Of a stretch of DNA of 14,090 nt, positions 7,540 through 14,090 are shown one piece after another. Under the pieces are notes generated by a model. It did no database searches. It was not told where the DNA came from and worked only from the letters and a program-made list of their open reading frames with translations. Positions within the stretch are counted from its first letter, which is position 1. Each line of letters begins with the position of its first letter. The stretch is from an uncultured Dechloromonas sp. (GTDB lineage: Bacteria > Pseudomonadota > Gammaproteobacteria > Burkholderiales > Rhodocyclaceae), in the NCBI GenBank assembly GCA_946477505.1, contig CAMKYP010000050.1:1-14090 (forward strand), given 5' to 3'. A program made the position numbers and the translations under genes.

Positions 7540-8547
7540 TTAATTTTTCAGGGTAGCTAGATCGAACGGGCGGATGCCGGAAGCACCGACAAGCAGTAAC
7601 ACCCCCGCTTTCGTCTCGACCGCCTGAGCAATATCGCCACCACTCTTGGCGGCACCTGTCTGAAAGCTGGCACCGTCGTCGCTACTGACGGCGACCAAAC
7701 CGTTATTGCCAACTAGGACAATGCGGCCGTCAGCGAGGGCTGTGCCGCCATTCACCGCGCTGACGGTATTGAGAGGAATGCGCACCCAGGAAGCCCCGGC
7801 ATCAGTGGAGCGGAATACATTGCCGCGCATGCCGTGCAAAACGACAGTTCCCTTTTGGCTGACAACCGCTCCGAAAAACGAGCCTTCATACGGAACCTCA
7901 ATTCGCTGCCAGGACTTTCCTTCGTCAGCCGACTCGGCGAGCGTCCCTGACTCACCAACGAGAAGCAGCTTCTTGCCCAGGCGGGCGACTTTCATGATAT
8001 GACGGTCAAATTCCGCATCACCACCCACATTTGGTGGCCCGGTACGGGAATTCTCCTGGAGCCTGAGCAGCTCATGTTTCCAGGTCTTGCCACCATCGGT
8101 GCTTTCCAGATAAAGCCCGAAGGTGCCGTAGGCGACGAAGCGGTTGCCGCCCAGCGAAGTGACGCCTAGCAGCGAATTGCCCACGGCAGCTTCGACAGCG
8201 ACCGGCAGCCAAGTCTTTCCACTGTCTTCGGTATGAAACAGCGAGCCAGCATGCCCGACTGCGACGCTGCGTTCTCCTTCGCCGAAAGCAATGGCGGTCA
8301 GCGTGCGGCTGGTCGAGGTTCTTTGGACCGACCAGGATTTTCCATCGGAATCGGAGGCCCAGATCAAGCCACGTTCGCCGACCGCGAAAATACTTTCTCC
8401 ATACTTTCCAATATCCAATGCCAGGACGCGAGTCGGGTCGATACGAACCGACGATGTGGACACACCTGCCGTCCGGGCCTCATGGCTCAAACCAAAGCTG
8501 AGTGCCATTGCGGCGACAACGAGCAATAGTTGCCTTGTACTTTTCAT
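7540..8547 (-). CDS. YCF48-like / BNR Asp-box repeat beta-propeller protein, secreted
   Basis: The product has 335 residues. ATG 8547 is chosen because AGGAGA lies just upstream and a signal peptide follows (MKSTRQ, hydrophobic 7-20, processing likely between 24 and 27). The rest is a repeat protein: six Asp-box motifs of the S-x-D-x-G-x-(S/T)-W type occur at 65-72 (SDSDGKSW), 106-113 (TEDSGKTW), 149-156 (STDGGKTW), 206-213 (SADEGKSW), 247-254 (STDAGASW) and 288-295 (SSDDGASF, degenerate). Spacing is mostly 41-43 residues, as expected for propeller blades. Such proteins are called YCF48-like after the photosystem II assembly factor, but many occur in non-phototrophs beside RND and DUF1302/1329 genes, so a photosynthetic role is not implied. 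It is the first intact gene of the operon, 16 bp ahead of the transporter gene, and may be a periplasmic scaffold for it (inference). A diverged copy of its beginning lies upstream. Confidence 0.87.
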   Translation of the reverse strand: MKSTRQLLLVVAAMALSFGLSHEARTAGVSTSSVRIDPTRVLALDIGKYGESIFAVGERGLIWASDSDGKSWSVQRTSTSRTLTAIAFGEGERSVAVGHAGSLFHTEDSGKTWLPVAVEAAVGNSLLGVTSLGGNRFVAYGTFGLYLESTDGGKTWKHELLRLQENSRTGPPNVGGDAEFDRHIMKVARLGKKLLLVGESGTLAESADEGKSWQRIEVPYEGSFFGAVVSQKGTVVLHGMRGNVFRSTDAGASWVRIPLNTVSAVNGGTALADGRIVLVGNNGLVAVSSDDGASFQTGAAKSGGDIAQAVETKAGVLLLVGASGIRPFDLATLKN

Positions 8548-8690
8548 TTCAGTCTCCTCGCGACCACCCTGATTGCAGCGATCTGCTTTATATGCACCTC
8601 GTGCCGTCAAGATATTCCGTTTGCCGTACACGATTTCGTTGATGCGATATTTGCCTTAAGGCACCCTGGAAGAATTCATCCAACGGGGGC
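8341..8690 (-). repeat. Direct tandem duplication, copy A (leader plus first ~69 codons of the YCF48-like gene)
   Basis: This stretch matches 8751-9087 in the same orientation with an offset of about 395 bp (start codon to start codon). From the start codon through the ribosome binding site and about 140 bases of leader the match is high, with shared blocks such as TCTCCTCGCGAC, GATTG, ATCTGCTTT, GCCGTC, ATATTT, CTTAAG and GGAAGAA (plus strand). The coding part is weaker and recognisable mainly at protein level. Copy A precedes the full-length gene. Confidence 0.8.
8646..8674 (-). promoter_or_regulatory. Candidate promoter and palindromic operator of the operon (leader copy A)
   Basis: On the minus strand TTCTTC (8674-8669) and AATATC (8651-8646) are separated by 17 bases, a possible weak -35/-10 pair. 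The spacer contains a perfect 12-bp palindrome, TGCCTTAAGGCA (8652-8663), and GGATGA, which resembles a MalT-box core, lies just upstream. The same arrangement with the same spacing recurs in copy B, which is the main reason to list it. A weak -35 fits an activator-dependent promoter. If used, it gives a leader of roughly 90 bases before ATG 8547. Confidence 0.35.
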
Positions 8691-8700
8691 ACCGTTTTCC

Positions 8701-8721
8701 CGGGCCGCTCCTAGCGGCTCG
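8701..8721 (-). other. Hairpin between the truncated copy and the operon leader
   Basis: CGGGCCGCT (8701-8709) pairs with AGCGGCTCG (8713-8721) over nine positions, including one G-T wobble, around a CCT loop. It lies about 30 bases past the stop of the truncated copy (8751) and just upstream of leader copy A. It could end transcripts begun at leader B, but no T run follows on the minus strand, so termination is only a suggestion. Confidence 0.35.
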
Positions 8722-8750
8722 CCGGGCAACAACGCACAGGAATGACTCAG

Positions 8751-8942
8751 CTACATGAACATGTCTGACCAGACCTTGCCACCAGCCACGGCTGCCCAGA
8801 TCGCGGGGCTCTTACCGGCATCCTGGTTCAGAACGTGTGTGGTGTCGAAGTCGATCGACCTCGTCGTTCCTGCCACTCGCCTTTCGTTGCCCAGTCCGAA
8901 AACTAGCGCCAATCCCGTGACAACAATCAGCACACTTTTCAT
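8751..8942 (-). pseudogene. Truncated, diverged copy of the YCF48-like gene start
   Basis: ATG 8942 opens a 63-codon frame ending at TAG 8751. The peptide starts MKSVLIVVTGLALVFGLGNE and lines up with residues 1 to about 65 of the full-length neighbour: signal peptide, then (V/A)AG, ID(F/P)T.(H/R)VL, .D.GK, AV..G and a Trp in matching order. It stops before the first Asp-box motif, so no propeller blade could form. The ribosome binding site (GAGGAGA) and leader are preserved from the duplication. I read it as the remnant of an old tandem duplication whose body was deleted. A short secreted peptide, or use as a leader ORF, cannot be excluded because the frame is intact and starts correctly. 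Confidence 0.7.
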
Positions 8943-9043
8943 TTAGGTCTCCTCGCGACTACCTTGATTGTGGCAATCTGCTTTTATTTGCGATCCATGC
9001 CGTCGATACCTTTTCGGTTTCAACGTACGATTCCGTCGATGTA

Positions 9044-9072
9044 ATATTTCTCCTTAAGACACCCCGGAAGAA
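9044..9072 (-). promoter_or_regulatory. Candidate promoter in leader copy B
   Basis: On the minus strand TTCTTC (9072-9067) and AAATAT (9049-9044) are again 17 bases apart, as in copy A. The spacer keeps the CTTAAG centre (minus-strand TGTCTTAAGGAGA), but the outer palindrome arms seen in copy A are not preserved. It faces the truncated frame at 8942. Activity is unknown; conservation of spacing between copies is the evidence. Confidence 0.3.
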
Positions 9073-9090
9073 CCCCCCCAACGGGGGGGG
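9073..9090. other. C7-AAC-G8 homopolymer hairpin
   Basis: Seven C (9073-9079), AAC (9080-9082) and eight G (9083-9090) form a perfect 7-bp stem immediately upstream of the candidate -35 of leader B. Copy A has only CAACGGGGG at the equivalent place and cannot form it. Long G/C runs of this kind are slippage-prone, so length may vary between cells or be misread. Role unknown. Confidence 0.5.
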
Positions 9091-9758
9091 CTGCCACCTC
9101 CGCCCCTTTCAGGGGATACAGCCGAATATTGGCCACAATAAATTTGCCGTAGTGACCGTCACCGGAGCAGCCTCCGTTTCAAGCAATGCAGAATAAAACA
9201 CCGAGAAACTTCAAATATTGCTCTGTTCGCTGCTTGGGTACTCGACAACAGCGAGTAGGCAGCGACGGGAAACAAGCGAACATCATCTTTGGCGACAGCA
9301 TTGGACATATCATCTCCGGCGCAGCCGACGGGCCGCCCAGGACGAAGAGCCGCTGAAGCCCGAGCGGAGGGAAACCACGGACGATGGGCGCGACCAGACC
9401 GCCATTCGAATTGGCCTCTAGAAAATCCCCTTCGCCGAGAAACGAAACAAAACGCGGGAAGATGCCCTGTTATCCCATGGTCGGCCGAACATCACCAACC
9501 TGCTGACGGCCCTCTTCGAACGCTAAGATAGCGACGTGAGAAGGGCATGGGTCGAAGGCAAGGGCTGTGTCCATCTGCCGGCCTCGCACCTTAGGCAGGA
9601 ACATCTGGAGAACTTCAAGGAATTCTCGCCGCGCCCGTGTGCGGTCCAAAGCGACATGACGCGCATGACCATGAAAGCCATGGACCGGGTTGAAGCCGGC
9701 CGGCGGATTGGCGTGAACTCAGTCTCCCAAAACGGGGATTTTTTCACCCCACCGCCGC
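9091..9758. other. Long intergenic stretch without a recognisable gene
   Basis: About 670 bp separates the distal leader from the stop of the luxR-type gene. On the plus strand one frame stays open apart from TAG 9419 and TAA 9524, passing through PNITNLLTALFER and later MTRMTMKAMDRVEAGRRIG, the latter faintly like the start of some transposases. I cannot match either to a family with confidence. A CCCC-TTTCA-GGGG hairpin lies near 9102-9115. It may be the debris of a decayed gene or insertion, plus upstream control sequence. Confidence 0.4.
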
Positions 9759-12446
9759 TCAAGCACCGTTCAGCAAGGACTGGGCCCTGGCCGCTGCTTG
9801 AGCCCGATTATCGACCTTCAGCTTGGCATAAACATGCTTTAGGTGCGACTTGACTGTTTCTGGTGCAATGCCCAAGGCACGGGCAATTTCCTTGTTGGAA
9901 TTACCGTCGGCTACCAGCTTCAGGATATGCTGCTCGCGCGGACTGAGCATTTCCCCCGTCGGACTGAGATTCTCCTTCTGTTCAGCGTCCACGCGGAGCA
10001 GTACGCTTTGCAACTTGCTGAGCAGCGGCAATATATCGGCCGGCAAGTGCCCTTCGACCAGAGCCAGAAGGGGCGCTGCCGATATGGGCTGATCGATGAT
10101 CGGACGAACCGCACCCGACTGTGCCGCCAGACGGCAGGCTTCGGTGAAAATCCGACGCGCCCCATTTTCGTCGCCCGAACGCAGATAGGCGAGCGCCAAG
10201 GTCGTATTCAAGCGCACCTGCTCAACCACGTTGCCCAATGAGATGAGGATTGGCAGTTGCGGTTCGATTGCCTCGATGGCAGCTCGGTCGCGTCCTTCCC
10301 CCATACGGACCCAGGCTTTCGCCAAGGCCGCGTGGCGGACAATCGCCAGTTTCCAGACGCGGGACTGCTCCACCTTCGAGGCCACCAGAGCTTCCAGTCG
10401 CTCCAAGCATCCTCCGGCCTCGGCCACACGACCATCTTCGACGGATATGCGGACACGCTCAACCAGCATGGCCGCCTCGGCACGGTACAAATGCCGTGCC
10501 GCAAACAGCCGTTCCGCCTCGGTCAGGATACCCCGCACGCGCTGGACATCACCGGTGAGCCGGGCTTGTGTAATCGCGACTCGATATGAGCCGATCACAC
10601 AATCCGCAGATCCCACAAATGCAATCGCATTCCAATGTGCAGAATAAGCCTTGAATGCCTCGTCCAGACGGTTCTGCTCGTAGCGGACGAGCGCCAGCCT
10701 TCCCGCTATCAGAGCCGACACTATGCTCACTCCATCGTTGCTGGAAGTTCCCGCCTGCATGGCCTCTTGCAGATAGTCGACCGCCCGGTCGAGATGGCCT
10801 TGCGTAAATTCTGCAGCGGCCAGGAGGGTCAAGTAGTAGGTCGAGGCGATCAGATAGCGGTCGCTTTCGTTCGGCCTGCGCTGCAACGGCGGGTTGGCGT
10901 AGAGGCTCTGCCACCGGCAGGAAGCCAAATGTGATGCCGCGACGACAGTAGTCAGGACATTCCGCACCCAGCCATCCAATTGGCCACCCTGCAAGCATTC
11001 CGTCGCAATCTGGCCGGCCTTTTCGCTTTCGTCGGCGAAAGCGACCATCATCGCGCGCAGTGCCCGGCACTCGACACGAATTGCCTCCGCTTCCTCGCCG
11101 GTTTCCAGCTCGATATCGGCCTCGACGCCGCTGAGCAGCTTGCCGGCTTCCTCGATGGCCATCCCCAGGCCTAACCCCCAGGCCAGAGCCAAGCGCAGGC
11201 GGCAAGGGCTTTTCAGGACGTAGGCATGTAACTGGCGCTCCCAGGCCATCAGGGTGAGCACATCGCCGGATTCGACCAGGGGCATCGCACACTGGTTGAT
11301 CCAGTCCAGCGCCTGGGCCGACTCCCCGGCGGCCAACGCATGCTTGACCGCGTCCGCCCACAACTCACGCGTCGCGTACCAGTTCGCGGCACGGTTGTGC
11401 AGGGTGACGATCTCGGCATCGAGTAACCCTTGCAGACGGCGCTGGAGATATTCACGAAAGAGCGGATGAAAGGCAAACCACAGGTCGTCCGGGTCAAGAG
11501 CGCCGAGAAATAGCTGCTGCCGCTCGATGTGGTCGAGCATGGCCTGTCCGTCGGAACGCCCGGTCAAGGCTTCCGCCAAGGTGCCGGAAATGCGTTCGAC
11601 CACCGAAATACGTAGCATGAATTCGGTCAATTCGGCCGGCAAATGATCGAGGAGTTCGGCAAAAAGACCAGTGATCGGTTTCGACAATCCAGAAAGCCGG
11701 CGCAGGTAGGTCGACGTGTCACGTTGTTCGCGCAGCGACAACATCACTACCCGCAGGGCGGCAATCCAGCCTTCGGTCACCGAGCTAAGGACCCACAAAT
11801 CCTCGGCCGCCAACTCGACGTAGCCCGCCTTGCGGACCAGTTGGGCGGTTTCCTCAACATCGAAGCGCAAGGCCGAGCTGTCGATATCAAGCACCTCGCC
11901 CCGGGCCCGAAGCACGGCCAGTTCCAAGGGCGGCTCGCCACGACCGAGAATGACCAAGTGAAAATTCTCCGGCGCGTGGCGCAGCAGCATCGATATATGC
12001 TGGTGAATCCGCTCGCTGGTGATCAGGTGGTAATCGTCGAGGAAGAGAAAAACCTCATCCTGCTGGGCGGCGATATCGTTGAGCAGCGTCGCCGATAGAT
12101 AGTCCACTGAGCGCAGAAGCGGGTTGGGAAAATTCTGGCTGACGTTCCAGATGCTCGGACAGGCCTTGTGCAAGGCAGCACCGATATAGAGCGGAAAACG
12201 GTCCGGATCGTCATCCTCGGCATCGATCGACAGCCAGGCAACGCGGGCGCCACTGGCCGCCAGTTCGTCAGTCCACCCCAGCGCCAACGTCGTTTTGCCA
12301 CTGCCTGGCGGCGCCTTGACCAGCGTGAGGAGCCGCCCCCTGCCCTCAACGAGCAGTGAGTGAAGGCGCGGGCGCGCGATCACCCCGCGCACCCGGCGCG
12401 GTGGCTGGAGCTTGGTAACGAGAAAAGGAACGTTCGTGTTTAGCAC
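9759..12446 (-). CDS. LuxR family transcriptional regulator with N-terminal STAND ATPase (MalT/AlkS type)
   Basis: GTG 12446 is chosen as start because AAAGGAGG precedes it by about five bases; it gives 895 residues, the usual size of MalT, AlkS and AcoK-like regulators. The N-terminal NTPase shows Walker A APPGSGKTT (45-53) and Walker B VFLFLDDYH (132-140). The middle 450 or so residues are alanine/leucine-rich helical repeats of TPR type, where the inducer is sensed in this class. The C-terminal LuxR helix-turn-helix (about 834-895) reads LSPREQHILKLVADG, then SNKEIARALGIAPETVKSHL. Known members are ATP- and inducer-dependent activators, for example MalT for maltotriose and AlkS for alkanes. 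It is co-directional with and upstream of the YCF48-RND-DUF1302-DUF1329 block, with about 650 bp plus the truncated copy between, so it is probably transcribed separately and is the best candidate activator of that block. The inducer cannot be predicted. Confidence 0.9.
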   Translation of the reverse strand: MLNTNVPFLVTKLQPPRRVRGVIARPRLHSLLVEGRGRLLTLVKAPPGSGKTTLALGWTDELAASGARVAWLSIDAEDDDPDRFPLYIGAALHKACPSIWNVSQNFPNPLLRSVDYLSATLLNDIAAQQDEVFLFLDDYHLITSERIHQHISMLLRHAPENFHLVILGRGEPPLELAVLRARGEVLDIDSSALRFDVEETAQLVRKAGYVELAAEDLWVLSSVTEGWIAALRVVMLSLREQRDTSTYLRRLSGLSKPITGLFAELLDHLPAELTEFMLRISVVERISGTLAEALTGRSDGQAMLDHIERQQLFLGALDPDDLWFAFHPLFREYLQRRLQGLLDAEIVTLHNRAANWYATRELWADAVKHALAAGESAQALDWINQCAMPLVESGDVLTLMAWERQLHAYVLKSPCRLRLALAWGLGLGMAIEEAGKLLSGVEADIELETGEEAEAIRVECRALRAMMVAFADESEKAGQIATECLQGGQLDGWVRNVLTTVVAASHLASCRWQSLYANPPLQRRPNESDRYLIASTYYLTLLAAAEFTQGHLDRAVDYLQEAMQAGTSSNDGVSIVSALIAGRLALVRYEQNRLDEAFKAYSAHWNAIAFVGSADCVIGSYRVAITQARLTGDVQRVRGILTEAERLFAARHLYRAEAAMLVERVRISVEDGRVAEAGGCLERLEALVASKVEQSRVWKLAIVRHAALAKAWVRMGEGRDRAAIEAIEPQLPILISLGNVVEQVRLNTTLALAYLRSGDENGARRIFTEACRLAAQSGAVRPIIDQPISAAPLLALVEGHLPADILPLLSKLQSVLLRVDAEQKENLSPTGEMLSPREQHILKLVADGNSNKEIARALGIAPETVKSHLKHVYAKLKVDNRAQAAARAQSLLNGA

Positions 12447-13198
12447 GCACGCCTCCTTTGGCCACGGCAAAACCAGGCCCCTCTGCTGAAATGAAGCCAG
12501 CCACTCAGTTCAATTGAGTTGCGCAATGTCTCTTTGTCTCCATGTAATACCGGCCCATCGCGATTCGGCGATCGATACCGATGAAGGACTCTTCGGTCCA
12601 CTTACTAAAGTGACCAATAGTCCAATGCCTGCCCCGTCAGGTCAAGGCCTCACGCTCGCGAGTGCCGTCCGATGGCAAGCGCCGCGCATGGCCTCTGCGC
12701 GCCTTGGCCCAATCCGTCCTGACTCTGCAAAGACCTTCTAAAAGCCTTCCTCGAGCAAGGCCGGCTGGTAGGTTTAGAGCAACGACTATCGGGCAGTATG
12801 CTCGTCGAAAAACAGCCCAACCGCCCACGCTAGGTGGGCCGGGCCAGAGTCGTGGCAGGTCTCGAACCGACGCTAATTTCGAACCAGGTCGTCGAGAAAT
12901 GCTTGGATGCCGTGTCGAAACTCTTGCGCAGCTTGCCCGAATGGGCAATCCACGATCTGAGCTGGCCGCATTCCTAGCGTGAACGACTGTACCTAACGAC
13001 GCTTTGGACGATGAGATCGGGCAATCGGCAGGATGATTCAAGCGATGGCGATGATAGAGCCGTCAACCTCCCACCTACCCGGTGCCCCCCATTGTGGGGA
13101 TAAAGCTCACTTGCGGCCGCGTGCAAGATGAACGTGGTTGCCGCGCCAGCGTCGACCGCACAAATCATAACGAGGATAACAAGCAATGGAGGTTGGAG
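12447..13198. other. Divergent intergenic region between the luxR-type and araC-type genes
   Basis: About 750 bp without a supportable gene. Close to the luxR-type start are two dyads: ACTCA-7-TGAGT (12503-12519) and the palindrome TTGCGCAA (12519-12526), possible operator or promoter elements. Further right are hairpins GCCCAC-GCTAG-GTGGGC (12823-12839) and CTTGC-8-GCAAG (13110-13127), the second about 70 bp before the araC-type start. Frames in this stretch are short and resemble no family I know. The length is unusual for a simple divergent promoter and suggests decayed DNA. Confidence 0.4.
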
Positions 13199-14090
13199 AT
13201 GCCTCGCTTTCAGAAAACAAACAGAATCCGAAGCGGCGCCCTGCTGGGTCTGTTCCCCTTGTGCCGGCGCCTACAAATTAACCCCCTGACGCTGCTGCGC
13301 CAGGAGCGGCTGCCCAACGCGGTGCTGCGCAGCCCCGACCTGATGATTTCCTACGAAAGTTTTGCCCACCTGCTGCATCTGGGAGCAAAGACGGCGAACT
13401 ACCCCCTATTCGGCATGGCGCTGGCTGCCTATCAAGGCCTGAATACCTTCGGCCCGCTAGGTCTGATCACCGGCGACTACGACACCGTCCAACACAGCCT
13501 CGAAGCAATGCAAAATCACTTGTACTTCAACCACCAGGGCGTCACCAGCGCGTTGCGCGTCGAAGGAAGGGAAGCCCGCCTCATCATCGATTTCAAGCTG
13601 GAGACCGACATTCCTTTGGAACAGCTCATTGAACTGAGCATCGTGTTCAGCTACAACGCACTCCGTGAAATAGCACCGTCCGGCATGGAAAGTACTTGCC
13701 TGCATCTGGTCCACCGCGCGCGTGCTCCACTCGATGAATACCGCAAGCACGCCCGCGCACCCATCCTGTTCGAGCAGGAAAGCAACGCCATCGTCTTTCC
13801 GAGCGCCATCCTCCGCCAGCGTCCTGAGCCGCCTTCGGCCGAAATCGGGCAACCCATGGAATCATTCCCGCAAGCCCAGGTGGGGGATCACACGAAGCCG
13901 CTGGCGCACACGGTCACGGCCTTGATCCACGAATGCATCCAGACCGGCGAAGCAACGCTGGCCGCCATTGCCTCCCTGATGAACACGCATGTGCGCACCC
14001 TGCAACGTGAATTGAGCGCCGAGGGCAGCGACTTCAGGACGCTGCTCGACGCAGCCCGATTCGAGATCGCCTGCGGCGCCCTCGAACGCG
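13199..14090 (+). CDS. AraC family transcriptional regulator with Arabinose_bd-type N-terminus, C-terminus cut by window edge
   Basis: ATG 13199 follows GGAGG (13188-13192) by six bases and opens a frame that runs without a stop to the window end, giving 297 residues. The N-terminal two thirds (about 12-200) have the layout of the Arabinose_bd domain found in OruR/ArgR-like AraC regulators: LGLFPLCRRLQINPLTLLRQ, a helical stretch SYESFAHLLHLGAKTANYPLF, and VFPSAILRQRP just before the linker. The C-terminal HTH domain starts at about 235, with a clear first helix-turn-helix reading LAAIASLMNTHVRTLQREL, then SAEGSDFRTLLDAARFEIA. The second helix-turn-helix is outside the window, so roughly 40-50 residues are missing. 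Proteins of this subgroup often control genes for lipid, alcohol or aromatic catabolism. It points away from the luxR-type gene; whether it controls the minus-strand block or genes beyond the right edge cannot be told. Confidence 0.88.
   Translation, partial: MPRFQKTNRIRSGALLGLFPLCRRLQINPLTLLRQERLPNAVLRSPDLMISYESFAHLLHLGAKTANYPLFGMALAAYQGLNTFGPLGLITGDYDTVQHSLEAMQNHLYFNHQGVTSALRVEGREARLIIDFKLETDIPLEQLIELSIVFSYNALREIAPSGMESTCLHLVHRARAPLDEYRKHARAPILFEQESNAIVFPSAILRQRPEPPSAEIGQPMESFPQAQVGDHTKPLAHTVTALIHECIQTGEATLAAIASLMNTHVRTLQRELSAEGSDFRTLLDAARFEIACGALER

Larger units (their letters stand above)
8751..9087 (-). repeat. Direct tandem duplication, copy B (leader plus truncated gene start)
   Basis: This is the distal copy of the duplication described at 8341-8690. 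The 5' end of the similarity falls near the C/G-run hairpin at 9073-9090 and the 3' end at the stop of the truncated frame. The leader (8943-9087) aligns to 8548-8690 nearly without gaps, whereas the coding part has many replacement differences. Confidence 0.78.

Noticed and set aside
9725..9744. Plus-strand TCCC-6-GGGA followed by six T, terminator-like.
   Set aside because: The stem is only four base pairs and no established plus-strand gene precedes it.
12637..13041. Minus-strand frame of 134 codons in the divergent intergenic region.
   Set aside because: Low-complexity Arg/Ala/Ser/Pro composition typical of a chance frame in GC-rich DNA, no ribosome binding site and no family resemblance.
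13457..13852. Minus-strand frames opposite the right-edge gene.
   Set aside because: The plus strand is an open AraC-family frame through the whole interval, with domain-level resemblance at both ends.
1..14090. CRISPR arrays, tRNA or rRNA genes, riboswitches and complete insertion sequences.
   Set aside because: I looked for regularly spaced repeats, cloverleaf-like sequence and terminal inverted repeats flanking a transposase and found none I could support by eye.

Overview
The window looks like a Betaproteobacterium with moderately high GC. Rhodocyclales or a relative is my guess from family content and codon use, not from a search. It is accessory lipid / hydrophobic-compound metabolism DNA. 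Nearly everything is on the minus strand; only the gene at the right edge is on the plus strand.

Layout, read along the minus strand from right to left: a MalT/AlkS-type LuxR-family ATPase regulator (12446-9759); a gap of about 650 bp; a decayed, truncated copy of a YCF48-like gene with its own leader (8942-8751); then a tight four-gene block made of a full-length secreted YCF48-like beta-propeller protein (8547-7540), an RND/MMPL-family membrane transporter (7523-5127), a DUF1302 outer-membrane-barrel-like protein (5051-3132) and a periplasmic DUF1329 protein (3115-1769). Gaps inside the block are 16, 75 and 16 bp. Past a hairpin lies a 3-hydroxyacyl-CoA dehydrogenase pseudogene broken by at least three frameshifts (1518-277), then a second hairpin, then the first 14 codons of what appears to be another FadB-type dehydrogenase running off the left edge. 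On the plus strand at the right edge, an AraC-family regulator (13199 to the window end) is transcribed divergently from the luxR-type gene.

How the parts may work together (inference): the inner-membrane RND pump, the secreted beta-propeller, the periplasmic LolA/LolB-like DUF1329 protein and the DUF1302 barrel together have the parts of an envelope-spanning conduit for a lipid, fatty acid, alcohol, alkane or sterol-like molecule. The large LuxR-type regulator is the obvious candidate activator, and the beta-oxidation dehydrogenases next door suggest the substrate is catabolised via CoA thioesters. Substrate and direction of transport cannot be read from sequence.

The most unusual structure is a direct tandem duplication, with a period of about 395 bp, of the promoter/leader plus the start of the YCF48-like gene. 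The leader is clearly better conserved between copies than the coding part. Both leaders keep a candidate promoter whose spacer holds a CTTAAG-centred element, which is a perfect 12-bp palindrome in the copy that drives the operon.
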